From positions 310,001 to 374,000 of the forward strand of contig JAGKQI010000009.1 in the NCBI GenBank assembly GCA_018806915.1: 64,000 nucleotides of DNA, read 5' to 3'. The DNA comes from Phytophthora colocasiae (taxonomy: Eukaryota; Oomycota; Peronosporomycetes; Peronosporales; Peronosporaceae). A program made the translations under genes and the position numbers. Below are positions 54,416 through 64,000 of this stretch, piece after piece. The notes below the pieces were generated by a model. That model saw only the letters and a program-made list of their open reading frames with translations. It had not been told where the DNA came from and did not search any database. The first letter of the stretch is position 1; every line of letters begins with the position of its first letter.

Positions 54416-56306
54416 ATGGCGGAATTTGCTGTCTCGGGCATCCGAGGAAGCCCTCTGTGCTCCAAGGTGCTGAGGGACCTACACAAACAATGCCAGTTCC
54501 TACCGGAGCTAGAATCTCTTTGTCTTTATGCACTGCACATGCTCGAGAGTCTACACGATGAAGTTGCCCAAATGGAGGAGAAGGACAGACTGCAGAAGAA
54601 ATACGTCCAAAGTTTGATGCTTTTACGCAAAGTCGTAGACCGGAAGCCTTTGCTGGTGCGAATCGCCAAGTGCGACACATTTTCCCTCATGATTCAAGAA
54701 CTGCTGACGGACCTGGAGGTGGTTGGTCGAGAATTCGGCCATGAAGACTTAGCTGAGTGGAGAAATGACTGGGAAAGCAGTCGATACAAGCAGCTCCGTA
54801 CACTCAGTGAATTACTGGAGAAAGCGTCAGATGTGCAGATTCGAGTGGAGTTGACGCAGGAGATTGTCGTGCAGGAAATTGCTGTTACGCTGAAGAAGGA
54901 GTTTCGTGACAAACGATTGTCCGAGGACCAATTGCAGTTGATGGGAGTGGCGTGGACTCGCATTGAAAACTTGGAACAGATGAAGAACACGATGTTGGTG
55001 AATTGGTTTATTTCTATGAACGATTTGGTTTTGGACGATGCTCCTATTGGAGTTGGAACTTTTGGTGAAGCTTATCGAGCAACTTGGTATCACGACGGAG
55101 AGATCCAGAAGGTGGTGGTGAAGCGGTTGCTGACGGAGACTAGTGGCGCCTCTCGTGACACATTGGTGAGCCTACTTACAGATTGGCATGAGAAATTGCT
55201 CCACAAGAACATCCTCAAGCTCTACGGCGGATGCCACATCGGTCTGGAGCAGTTTTTCGTATGCGAGGATATTCGATCCGGGAATCTCACAGATTTTTTC
55301 AGCAGGAACGATCTTGACGAAGCGCTGTTTAAGTCAATGTTTTTCCAAGTTGTTGCTGGTTTAGAATGCCTTCACAAACACGGGAGATATCACGGCAGCT
55401 TGACTTGCAACAACATCTTGGTCGACGGCGATACACCGAAGCTGAGTGATTTTGGGTTTGAATCTATTCGCAGCTTATCTATGAGTTTGAGTGTCTGTTC
55501 CCACCAGAGTCAGTCTCAGATTTCTCACTGGAAACCCCAAGAAATGTTTGATGAATCGAATGCGGGAAGTATTGAATCCTCACTCGACATTTACTCACTT
55601 GGGGTGTGCATGGTGGATGCTCTCCAGCGTTGTATTCGTCACGGAGATCTGTCTGACCCAAGCTTCGTTTTTGCAACACAACAAAATGTGCTTCAAGCTC
55701 GACCGGATAATGTATCGGACGATACATGGGCTTTTGTTTTGAAGCTTACCGCTCCTAATCACCGTAATCGGCCAACGTTGAGCGGCGTACTAGCGCATAT
55801 GAGGACAGAGTGCGGGCAAAATGAAGACTTACACGCAATTAATCTTATCGCCTTCCCGTCGCCCAACCACACGAATGGCAACAACTCGAGCCTGCGGTAT
55901 CGCCCCACGGATAGTGTTGAGAGCTTCCCCGTTCCACTACCTAGTGGAATTCATGACAGTCGGTTGGTGCTCGCCAACTTGCCCAAACGATGCCGACGAA
56001 TGCCTGAAAATGAAGGATTTTGTAAAGATCTACTGGAACGCCTCAGGAATTTACACGATCCTGTGACGCGATTAGGTACAAACGACCGCTTGAAGGCGGA
56101 GTACATCAGTGTCATGGTCCGCTTGGTGCGTTTCTTACGCCATAAGCCACTACTTGAGCGGCTGGGATCAAGCGAAACAGATGTTTATATTATCAATGCT
56201 TTTCATGAAAGCCTCAAGCACATTGGGGAGGGATTGGAGCTGGATGATCAACCCCAGATGACACTGTGGGAAACACGTTGGCAAGGAAACCTTAACCAAC
56301 ACTATT
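54416..56306 (+). pseudogene. Two-module TKL gene, 5' part, broken by element F
   Basis: Starts MAEFAVSGIRGSPL; the ATG is in a good context and aligns with the other TKL starts. Module 1 (residues 1-480) is complete: helical N-terminal region, GVGTFGEAYRATW glycine loop, VVVKRL (Lys 236), catalytic loop YHGSLTCNN (HRD Asp is Ser, from His 326), DFGF (Asp 345), HWKPQE, SLDIYSLGVCMVDA. Module 2 begins near 55930 (RCRRMPENEGFC, RHKPLLERLGSSE, LWETRWQGN) and is cut by F at codon Tyr 56303-56305. As it stands, translation runs 20 nt into the LTR and stops at 56324-56326. Module 1 could still be made as a 636-residue protein. Joined across F, the next host codon would be TAA. Confidence 0.8.
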
Positions 56307-56435
56307 TGTTGGAAGTTACGTCGTAAGCGGTAGTGGATAAGGTACCTCGCGTGGGTTAATTCTGCGCAGCGAGACTGTACGGCACTGATAGTAAATCACT
56401 TTTCCTTTTCCCTTCTAAAGCGTACACATTCAATA
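56307..56435 (+). repeat. Element F 5' LTR
   Basis: 129 bp, identical to 60929-61057. The terminal dinucleotide is TA instead of CA (CAATA against the expected CAACA). Confidence 0.96.
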
Positions 56436-56448
56436 GGTTATGAGTTCC
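56436..56448 (+). other. Element F primer binding site overlapping the gag start
   Basis: GGTTATGAGTTCC directly follows the LTR. GGTTATGAG is complementary to CTCATAACC, the initiator tRNA-Met anticodon loop, so a half-tRNA primer is likely. The gag ATG (56440-56442) lies inside this site. Confidence 0.78.
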
Positions 56449-57486
56449 AAGGACGCTGGCGAAGTCTCGCCACGACAGACACCTCCGCTACCTGCGAAAG
56501 AGGTTGCGCCAGGTACTGGTGGCGGTGATCCTGCTGCCCACGAAAGGGGTAGCTCGCCTGATGAAGGAAAAGCCGCTCCCGGAATGGAGGATATGATGGT
56601 GCTGCTGAGGCAGCTGACCACCAAGGTGAACATGCTGGAGAAGGCGGTCACGCCTCGGGGAGCGCCGGTGTCTCCTGACCAACCGCTGAGGCGAAGCGTC
56701 TTCCGTCAAGCGATTGAGGAGGGCGGGAGCCTCGGGATGCGGCAAATGCACGTTGACGAGCTTGGAGGTGGACATGTGGGCCTGGGGGTCCAGACTCCTG
56801 GAGGATGGGCGCGTGCTGGCTATCTTGACCACGAAGTGGACCGCGGGGTTCCACAGTACCAAGCGTACCGCCCGCCCCCGGTCCAAGCACACGCGCAGCA
56901 GCAGCCACAGCAACAACATGCTGAGCCTGTCATGGCAGCTGAACCACGCGTCCCCCCTGCGAGAGAGGCTAAGCTAGCGCTACGCGCATTCGACGGCAAC
57001 GAGGTCTACAAAGGTCTAGGATCTGGCTTTGAACAGTGGGCATTACTGTTCATTGAGCGTTGAGATGGCCGAGATCGCCTACCGCTATCGCTGGACGGAA
57101 CGGGCGAAGGTCAATAAGTTCGCAGAGCATCTGCGAGCAAAGCTGAAAAGTACTTCCATCAACATGTGCAGCGGTGGTGGGCTACCCAGCCAAATCTTTG
57201 GTTTGTGATGGAACAAATGAATGCGGCGTTCCGTGTGAACATCTCCAATCAGCAGGCGATGAGGATGTTTTCAGCCCGGAAGGAGAGCTCGCGTACATGG
57301 AATGACCACTTCCTTTACCTGAATGCGCTAATGGGGGCTACCAACGCGTCGCCGAGTTTGGTGCTGGAAAACGTGGTGAAATACGCTGACCCGGATTTGA
57401 AGATCGCTATGATGGCGAAGTACGACCCTACGAGGCCAGACCCAATGCAACAGGCAAGTGAGCATGGCGTGGGCTCCAAGCACTGA
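56440..57486 (+). pseudogene. Element F Gag, frameshifted
   Basis: MSSKDAGEVSPRQT starts at 56440 within the primer site. The first frame, to 57063, has a Pro/Gln-rich segment and the start of a copia Gag domain (LALRAFDGNEVYKGLGSGFEQW). It continues in other frames as RYRWTERAKVNKFAEHL (57070-57130) and, at 57166-57486, MEQMNAAFRVNISNQQAM and KYADPDLKIAMMAKY. At least two frameshifts are present. Confidence 0.75.
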
Positions 57487-57539
57487 AGGACGAGGACAAG
57501 ACGTTCAAAGGGATCAGGAAGGACACAGTCAGCACCGTC

Positions 57540-58912
57540 ACAACTGGCAGGAAATGCTACAAGTGTGGCAATGTCGGCCACATCCGGCGCGATTGTCCTG
57601 AAAAGAGCACAAGAACGATGGTGGTGACGAGTAAGATCAAATGGTCTTTGAATGTTCAGGAACATGGCCTCGGGACTGACGACTGGATATTGGACAGTGG
57701 TGCAAGTCGTCATATGGTGAACGACAGACGATGCTCAGGGACGTCACGGAATGCCACGACGCGGAGGAGAGTTTTCAGCCCGATGGCACAAAGCTTGAGG
57801 TGACGCTGAAGGGAACAGCTGTGCTTAAAGCGATGGTGGACGGCGTCCAGGCCGAGATCACACTGAGGAACGTCTACTATGCACCTAAGCTGGCAGGAAC
57901 CTGATGTCGTACTGCTTGTTGCTGAAAATGGGCTGCAAGGTGGCTGATCACAATGGCTGTGTGGCAGTATTGAAGGGCAACCCTACACGAGTGGTGTTCT
58001 ACGCGGATATCAAGAGCAACGTACTGGTAGCAAGAGTGCAATGGTCGACAGCGCTCTGTGCAACAGATGAAAGAAGTTGTGATGAGCGCGGTGGTGGAGG
58101 AAGACCGCCATCTCACCTCCGAATTGTTCAGAAGGATACTTTGGTCGGCTTTCACGAGGTTTGGACATCTTGCATTTGATACAATCGAGCGGATCGCGAA
58201 AGACCCAGCCTCTGGGATTGAGATTACTAGCCACAAGCGGGTCAACTGTCGTGTATGTGCTGAAGGCAAGCAGACGCGTGCCCAACAGCCGACGAAAGAC
58301 ACTGGGGAGCATGCTCCAGTTGATCGTGTGGGGGCGGTGATTTGCAGTGACTTGAAAGGCCCTGTTACGCCCCGAGACCGACGTGGAAATCGATACTTGG
58401 TGAACTTCGTGGACCATAAGTCCAATTACTGCCGCGTGTTCTTGGCGAAGACGAAGGATCAGGCCGCCAAATACTTCGAACAATTTCTGACCTGGTTCGA
58501 GAAGCAATTTGGGTGCAAGGTTCGTGTCCTACGTACTGACGGAGGTGCAGAATACAACAACGTGGACGAGTTTTGCAAGCAATCAGGAGTGGCCCGTCAG
58601 AAGAGCGAGGCAAGGAACCAAGCTGCCAACGGTAAAGCAGAGAGGATGCACCGAACGGTGATGAACATCGTGCGCTGCATGCTGTTTGCTTCCGAGTTGC
58701 CACTGACATTTTGGGGAGATGCGGCAGAATATGCGGTCTATGTATTGAACCGCAGTCCCACCCGTGCAAACGATGACCGAATGTCGCCGCTGGAGGTGCT
58801 CTCGGGACGTGCGCCAAGTTTGCAAGACATTGTGGTTTTGGATCTGCTTGCGCTGTATTCGTTGACACTAGCAAGAAGAATCTGCAAAAGCGTTCTCAGC
58901 GTGGAGTTGTGA
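57540..58912 (+). pseudogene. Element F zinc knuckle, protease and integrase remnants
   Basis: Zinc knuckle CYKCGNVGHIRRDC lies near 57555. Protease WILDSGASRHMVND lies near 57685-57725. The GAG-pre-integrase and integrase frame covers 58058-58912, with HLAFDTIERIAK, CRVCAEGKQTR, ICSDLKGPV, LRTDGGAEYNN and NGKAERMHRTVM carrying the D,D,E pattern. Frameshifts lie at about 57630-57780 and 57900-58060, and the integrase frame ends early at 58912. Confidence 0.82.
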
Positions 58913-59389
58913 TCGGAAAAAGCGACGAAACAAAGGGTATCGAGTATACTTACCGGAGAGCAACAAGGTTGTGGTGACCCGCCATGTAAAGGACATCGAG
59001 ACGTTGGAAACAGGCTGACAGCGACCGCATTTCACAGCAACTAATTCTTGAAGAACTTGCAGAAATGGCCAACGGTAGAACGAGTCCTGGCGCGAGCAAT
59101 GTCACGGAAGACGTGGAGAAGAATGCGCCTGAAACTGGAAATTCTAAAGAGAGACCAAGCCACGTCGGTCACAGCGCGTGAGGAAGAAATCTGTTCGACG
59201 CCGTGAAGCTGATGGAGATGACGACGGAGGGTCGGAAGGAGCACTGGTCTCAAGTGCTGTACATGTGGAAGATACTCATGCGGATGATAAGGAGCCAGCA
59301 AATTTTGCTGCTGCCAGACGTTGCGCGGAAAGTGAGAAATGGCGGGCCGCGGAGCGAAGAAATTGCTTCTCTGGAAGCGAACGACACTT

Positions 59390-60220
59390 GAAAGTTGTGA
59401 AGGTGTCTCCGGGTACCGCTCGACTACACTCGAAATGGGTATATAAGAAGAAACGGGATGGCAATGGCAAAAATCCAGCGCTACAAAGCTCGACTCGTAG
59501 CATGCGGAAATGAGCAAGTGTTCGGTATTGACTACTTGTTCACATTTGCTGCGGTGATGGAACTGCCAAGTGGAAAAGCTGTGCTTGCACTTGCAAGAAT
59601 TCTGGCGCGTGCCAGCGAGGCACGGTGATGTGCCGAATGCGTTCGTGAAGGCATCGACGGAAGAAGGCTTAGAAATCTGCCTGTACATTCCCGACGGAAT
59701 GGAGTTTGCAGCTGAGCTAGCAGCTTTGGGTGTCAAAGACGTTAGTGAACTCGGCTTGTTGCTCGGAAGAAGCCTTTATGGGCTTACAAGCTGGAAGGCT
59801 GTGGCGTGTTACTGCACAAAACGCTTGTTCAGGTCGGATTCAGGCAATGTTTGTCCGATTCGTGCGTCTATGTGAAGACTGACGTTGGTGGAATAACTGT
59901 TGTGGGGACATACGTTGACGATTTGCTGGTCACCGCTACTTCGGCGCCGCGCGTCGACTCATTTTTGCTGATATGGCAATCCTGGAACTCAAGACTTGGG
60001 ACCAGCATCGATGTTCCTCGGGATGAGGATCAGCTACGACGATGAGCGTGGATATACGATTGACCAAGAGCATGCCATCACGGAAACGCTGATCGCGCAT
60101 GGCTTAGAAAATGCCAACAGCGTTCGACTGCCTATCGCAGCGGGCGATCCAACCTTTGACGACGATGGGAAGTTACTGCCTATTAAGTCGGCTCCGATGG
60201 CAAAGAACCGACGGTGAAGG
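59390..60220 (+). pseudogene. Element F reverse transcriptase remnants
   Basis: Short copia RT pieces lie in shifting frames: HSKWVYKKKRDGNGK near 59430, DVPNAFVKASTEEG near 59630-59670, GRSLYGL near 59767, and the catalytic box GTYVDDLLVTAT near 59908-59940. Stops and shifts between them prevent a functional enzyme. The region 58913-59390 holds a basic linker without clear domains. Confidence 0.8.
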
Positions 60221-60903
60221 ACTTTCAGGCCTTGGTTGGGAGTCTCCTGTGGATCGCACGTGGCACAAGACCTGACATTTCGTTTGCTGTTCACCGCGCG
60301 AGTCGAAAGACTCACGCTCCCACTGCTCAAGACTGGAAGCTAGCGAAGCGAATCGCACTTTTATTTGAGTGGAACGCGTGGTTTGAAGTTGCGCCTGACG
60401 GATGATGTGCAAGATGGCGCGAAAGAAATTGTCCGTTTGTGTTGCTGGTCTGATGCAGACTTTGCTGGAGACGTGCAAGATCGCAAATCTGTCAGCGGCG
60501 TCATAGTCCAAGTAAATGGAATGACGATAGATTGGGAGTGCAGGAAGCAAACCGCTGTCGTGCTGTCAACTGCAGAAGCGGAGTTTGTCGCAGCATCTGT
60601 TGGCGGCCAAAATGTGTTGGGTTTACGCGAGATGTTAGGAGAGATTGGCTTAAAGGTAAAGCTGCCAATCGAGATGATGATGGATAACCAGGCAGCGCTG
60701 AAACAGATCACCAACGAGGCAAGCTCGGGAGGCCAAGCACGTGGATATCAAGGTCAAATTCTTGCGAGATTACGCTGAGCGAGGTGTCGTTCTGCCCACG
60801 TACGTCGGAACCGCCGATATGTTAGCGGACTTGCTGACGAAGGCTCTTCCAGGAGAACGAGTACTTCAACTACGAGAGAAGATCGGGTTAACTGGTGAGT
60901 GAT
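60220..60903 (+). pseudogene. Element F copia RNase H remnant
   Basis: Pieces include LVGSLLWIARGTRPDISFAV near 60226-60290, CCWSDADFAGDVQDRKSVSG near 60438-60500, LSTAEAEFVAAS near 60563-60600, and in a shifted frame ADLLTKALPGERV near 60825-60865. These match the copia-type RNase H. The final stop is at 60901-60903. Confidence 0.82.
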
Positions 60904-60928
60904 AGAGCCTCACTGCGCAGGGAAGGAG

Positions 60929-61057
60929 TGTTGGAAGTTACGTCGTAAGCGGTAGTGGATAAGGTACCTCGCGTGGGTTAATTCTGCGCAGCGAGACTGT
61001 ACGGCACTGATAGTAAATCACTTTTCCTTTTCCCTTCTAAAGCGTACACATTCAATA
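60929..61057 (+). repeat. Element F 3' LTR with preceding polypurine tract
   Basis: 129 bp, identical to 56307-56435. A purine-rich GGGAAGGAG lies at 60920-60928, and CTATT follows at 61058-61062. Confidence 0.96.
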
Positions 61058-61062
61058 CTATT

Positions 61063-62078
61063 AATATGAAAAACTACGGGAATTGGTGACTCAGTCAACA
61101 GATCAAATGCTTGTAAGCGAGTTCAGTGGAAAAAGGCGACTTGATGAGGCTTTGAAGAATCTAAGAAGTGGGCTTGTTTTGGCCAACCAATACATCGACA
61201 TGCGTGAACTAAAGCAGGCGACACTTCATAGAGTTCTCAACTATTCTCGAATCAAAGGGCTGCACATGTTCGATTGGTTTATTGCAGTCGATGATATTGA
61301 TATCTCTTCCAGTCATTTCGGAACATGGATACGCGATGGAGTCCGCATCAAAGTAACAATTCTAGAAGAATGTTTCAAAGATTGCTCCGAAGATGCATTC
61401 GTCAGAAAAATGAAATGGTGGAGAGGGCTAGACAACGGCCACATTCTTAAGCTGTACGGCGGATCCTACGTCGATTCATCCCCATTTTATGTGTGTGAGT
61501 ATGCTCCGCACGGCAACTTAGGCGACTTTGTGGGAGATGTTGAGAACAAAGGAATGCTGTGGTTGATGTTTCTACAAGTTGCTAATGGTCTGCAGTACCT
61601 ACACAGTCAGGGAATTGTCCACGGGCGGCTCAAGTGTAACAACATTCTTGTATGTGCAAATTACGTTGCGAAAATTTCAGACTTTTTCGCATTCAGTAGA
61701 AACGGTATGTCGGCGAGTGCTGATCATCCCGATCGGCTAACCTCAGTTCGTTGGCTGCCAAAAGAAGCTCTTGAGGGTTCTTCCTGCTTTGCATCCGACA
61801 TTTATTCACTGGGTATGTGCATGATTGAGGCTATCACACAAGAGGTTCCGCTCTTATCTATTACCTTTGACGATGAAGAAGCAATTGAAAAGATCCTCGG
61901 TGGAGAAATGTCAAATCGTCCTGAAAGTGCATCTGATAGTGCTTGGAGCCTGATATGTCGTCTCTGTAACCCTGACTACACAGCACGACCAACCCTCGAC
62001 ATCGTAATTGCAGGCATTAAGGAACTGATTGCGGAGGACGAGCAATTCGTTGGAGAACCAAGCAGTCTGCCCAAATGA
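61063..62078 (+). pseudogene. Two-module TKL gene, 3' part (module 2 kinase)
   Basis: Resumes module 2 after F: KLRELVTQSTDQMLVSEFSG, MFDWFIAVDDIDISSSHFG, CEYAPHGNLGDF, catalytic loop VHGRLKCNN (HRD Asp is Arg), ISDFFAF (DFG Gly is Phe), RWLPKEAL, ASDIYSLGMCMIEA and YTARPTLDIVIAG. The glycine loop is degenerate and the ATP Lys is not recognisable (VTIL). If F is removed, the joint reads Tyr then TAA before KLREL, so module 2 was already separated by a stop or is a decayed second half. The frame stops at 62076-62078, only 10 bp before the next ORF. Confidence 0.78.
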
Positions 62079-62088
62079 TCTGACAGAG

Positions 62089-64000
62089 ATGCCGCTGGAT
62101 GACGACGAACCATCAACAGAAGTGACGACTATCTCTACTCCGTTCATTTCGTGTTTGAATTGCGAAGAATCTTCTATTGCAACTGAAAATTGGTGTCGAA
62201 CTTGTGGCTTCTCATTGAAAAAACATCAAGGTGGAGTTACACGTCACTCTTTGACCAAATACTTAGCTACCCACTCGGGCCAAGAGATATGGTGCAAACT
62301 GTATGAAGCTGCAATTGCCCTGCAAGATCTTCACGACCGCAACATCATTCATGGAGACCTAAAGCCAGTCTCCATTCGCATCGGCCGTGACGGGATCGCT
62401 CATTTGTGTGGGTTTGAATTCAGCAAACGAGTAAGTGAGTTGCAACCCACAAGCAAGTACCTAAAAGGAGTTCGGTGGCAAGCACCGGAGTGCTTGAGAG
62501 GAGAGGTGGCTTCTTTTGCAGCAGATGTGTTTTCGTTTGGTATGTGTATCATTTACTGTGTCTCGGGAACCCCACCATGGAGTTCAGCTCTCTCAGATGA
62601 AGAGGTTAAGATTGAAGTTTGCGAAAAGAAGGCCCTACCACCAATACTTGCTGATTTAAAAGATGACCAGGAGCAACTAGTGAGGGGTATGTGCTGCTAC
62701 GATTCGTTGACGAGACTGCAATTGAGTGAAGTCGTAACCCAGCTTGCCAAAATTGCTGCTACCGATGACCAAACAATGCCTTTGAAACTGGAGAATGTGG
62801 AGAAGCTGAGTATTACAGGTACTACTTCATTCGTTACCTGCTACGTAGGACGGTGGGGCGATGCTGTAGTTGCACTTCACGAGATGAAAAAGAGCTACTA
62901 CAATATTGGCCGGAGCTTTCACAGTGTCGCTGAGTTGTGGTTCTCTCTCAAGCATCCGAATGTACTCCAACTGTTTGGAGTGCATTATGGCGACAACAAC
63001 AGCTTTTTTGTTTCCGAAGATGTTAAAAGCTGGAACTTGGAGATGCATTTAAGCAAGATTGGTTCTAACGTCCAAAACTCATCTCTTTGGAGAATACTTC
63101 GAGATGTAGCTTGTGCGGTGAGATATTTGCACTCCATCAATGTCGTTCATGGCGATCTAGGTCCCCATAGTATCTGTATCGGATACGATGGTCGCGCCAA
63201 ACTGTCGGGTTTTATCTTCAGCTCTGAGATTCAGGGATACTCTCCCGAAACAGAGCCGACTACGGAAGATGAATGGGTTCCACCCACTTGTCCTGAAAAG
63301 CATTCATGTACCAGCTTTGCATCCGACGTATATTGGCTTGGGCAGTGTATTGTACAAGTATTTTCAGGAAAACTAAGCACCGCCCAGAGTGTCTTTCCAA
63401 GATGCGATGTGTGCTCTGAGTGTACCCCTTATCCCACTGGTTTAAGCCCTGCAGGGTGGGAGCTCGTATCTAACATGTGCTGCAAGGACCCAGCTGAGCG
63501 AGTAGAGATGGCTGAAGTCGTTGAGCAACTGGCAGGGATTGCCGCAGTAAGTGGTGCAATTGAGATGGAGGTGAAGACCCTCTCGCTTCCAATTGACGAT
63601 GAAGATCTTCCCGGGATAGAAACAATGGTGCTGGATACAGTTCTGCGCTACGAGAAAGAATCCGAGTTGATGTCTACTGCTGTTCCCGTTGAGGAGTTAG
63701 CTGAGTATGCAGCTCTCGAGATTTTACAAGGCGATATCAAGGAAGTAGTGAAGATTTATCGACCACAAGCAGCTTGTATGTACGGGAGAAAATGCATGCC
63801 AGGAGATCTGACGCCTCGGAAACCCTCCTTGAAGTGGGTTCTTCGACACGAAGAGGTCATGCAAAAGCGTGATGGTGATATCGCCAGTGGAGCCTTCGCT
63901 CGAGTCTATCGAGGCTTGTGGCTTGGAGTTTCCGTGGCACTGAAGAAGATCGTGAAAGTCGGACTTGCTCAGGAGCAAGCACTTCGTGAAGAAGTCAACA
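62089..64000 (+). CDS. Tandem pseudokinase protein with zinc-ribbon N-terminus, partial
   Basis: A continuous ORF from MPLDDDEPSTEV runs off the window (at least 637 residues). Residues 24-44 carry CLNC and CRTC 14 residues apart, a zinc-ribbon-like pair. Kinase 1 is a C-lobe only: LYEAAIALQDLHDRNIIHGD (HRD is HGD), CGF for DFG, RWQAPECL, AADVFSFGMCII. Kinase 2 is complete: VVALHEMKK, AELWFSLKHPNVLQLFG, VVHGDLGPHSICI, SGF for DFG, ASDVYWLGQCIV. Kinase 3 begins at about 63870 (GDIASGAFARVYRGLW, VALKKIVKVG) with a normal glycine loop and Lys, and continues outside. Kinases 1 and 2 lack the DFG Asp, so both are predicted pseudokinases. Kinase 1 lacks an N-lobe, which may mean a truncated 5' end. 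It is a paralogue of the pseudogene at 29688-52196. Confidence 0.85.
   Translation, partial: MPLDDDEPSTEVTTISTPFISCLNCEESSIATENWCRTCGFSLKKHQGGVTRHSLTKYLATHSGQEIWCKLYEAAIALQDLHDRNIIHGDLKPVSIRIGRDGIAHLCGFEFSKRVSELQPTSKYLKGVRWQAPECLRGEVASFAADVFSFGMCIIYCVSGTPPWSSALSDEEVKIEVCEKKALPPILADLKDDQEQLVRGMCCYDSLTRLQLSEVVTQLAKIAATDDQTMPLKLENVEKLSITGTTSFVTCYVGRWGDAVVALHEMKKSYYNIGRSFHSVAELWFSLKHPNVLQLFGVHYGDNNSFFVSEDVKSWNLEMHLSKIGSNVQNSSLWRILRDVACAVRYLHSINVVHGDLGPHSICIGYDGRAKLSGFIFSSEIQGYSPETEPTTEDEWVPPTCPEKHSCTSFASDVYWLGQCIVQVFSGKLSTAQSVFPRCDVCSECTPYPTGLSPAGWELVSNMCCKDPAERVEMAEVVEQLAGIAAVSGAIEMEVKTLSLPIDDEDLPGIETMVLDTVLRYEKESELMSTAVPVEELAEYAALEILQGDIKEVVKIYRPQAACMYGRKCMPGDLTPRKPSLKWVLRHEEVMQKRDGDIASGAFARVYRGLWLGVSVALKKIVKVGLAQEQALREEVN

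Larger units (their letters stand above)
56307..61057 (+). mobile_element. Element F: degenerate Ty1/copia retrotransposon
   Basis: Identical 129-bp LTRs (56307-56435 and 60929-61057) start TGTTGGAAG and end TTCAATA. The 5-bp duplication CTATT flanks them at 56302-56306 and 61058-61062. Domain order gag, zinc knuckle, protease, integrase, RT, RNase H is copia-type. The coding region is split by many frameshifts and stops although the LTRs are identical. F interrupts module 2 of a TKL gene. Confidence 0.96.

Overview
This 64 kb window is eukaryotic and most probably from an oomycete of the Phytophthora/Peronospora group. The grounds are: short GT-AG introns of 64 and 77 bp; an oomycete-type core promoter (initiator TCATTTC followed by CATTTTCC) 26-42 nt upstream of a start codon; tandem tyrosine-kinase-like (TKL) genes of a type expanded in oomycetes; and Ty3/gypsy elements with two RNase H domains. 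No species can be named from sequence alone. There are no rRNA or tRNA genes and no CRISPR array.

About three quarters of the window is nested LTR retrotransposon. At 1-1626 lies a GATC-dense remnant. From about 1627 to 20406 lies element B, a large Ty3/gypsy element with gag-pol on the minus strand and a second long ORF on the plus strand. It is split by element A (3716-11118, Ty3/gypsy, plus strand, 420-bp LTRs, duplication GCCAC) and cut off in gag by element D (20407-25925, one intact 1542-residue gag-pol ORF, identical 315-bp LTRs, no target duplication). Element E (30409-49342, minus strand) is a non-coding Ty1/copia-type element with identical 280-bp LTRs, duplication AAGAC and a half-tRNA-iMet-like primer site. 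Element C (31793-48373, minus strand, 1.49-kb LTRs) sits inside E and is the near-intact relative of B. Element F (56307-61057) is a degenerate Ty1/copia copy with identical 129-bp LTRs and duplication CTATT.

The host genes lie between and around these insertions: a three-exon NicO/UreH-like membrane protein gene (26157-27347, minus); an intact TKL pseudokinase gene (27961-29421, plus); a multi-kinase pseudogene split by E and carrying an internal inversion (29688-30408 and 49343-52196); an intact TKL gene on the minus strand (52471-53919); a two-module TKL gene broken by F (54416-56306 and 61063-62078); and a tandem pseudokinase ORF (62089 onward) that stays open to the window edge. The kinase modules share a helical N-terminal region, and nearly all have lost the HRD aspartate or the DFG motif.

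The most interesting system is the B/C family. Both copies pair an ordinary gag-pol with a conserved, opposite-strand ORF of about 920-1030 residues (coiled coil, acidic tract, basic nuclear-type motif) lying between pol and the 3' LTR. Each copy is also saturated with its own short motif: TCCGGA more than 100 times in C, and GTWCACCAGA at least 14 times in B. Both motifs are spread over LTRs and coding regions. This resembles a transposon-encoded DNA-binding protein that has co-diverged with its own dispersed binding sites, but that is an inference.
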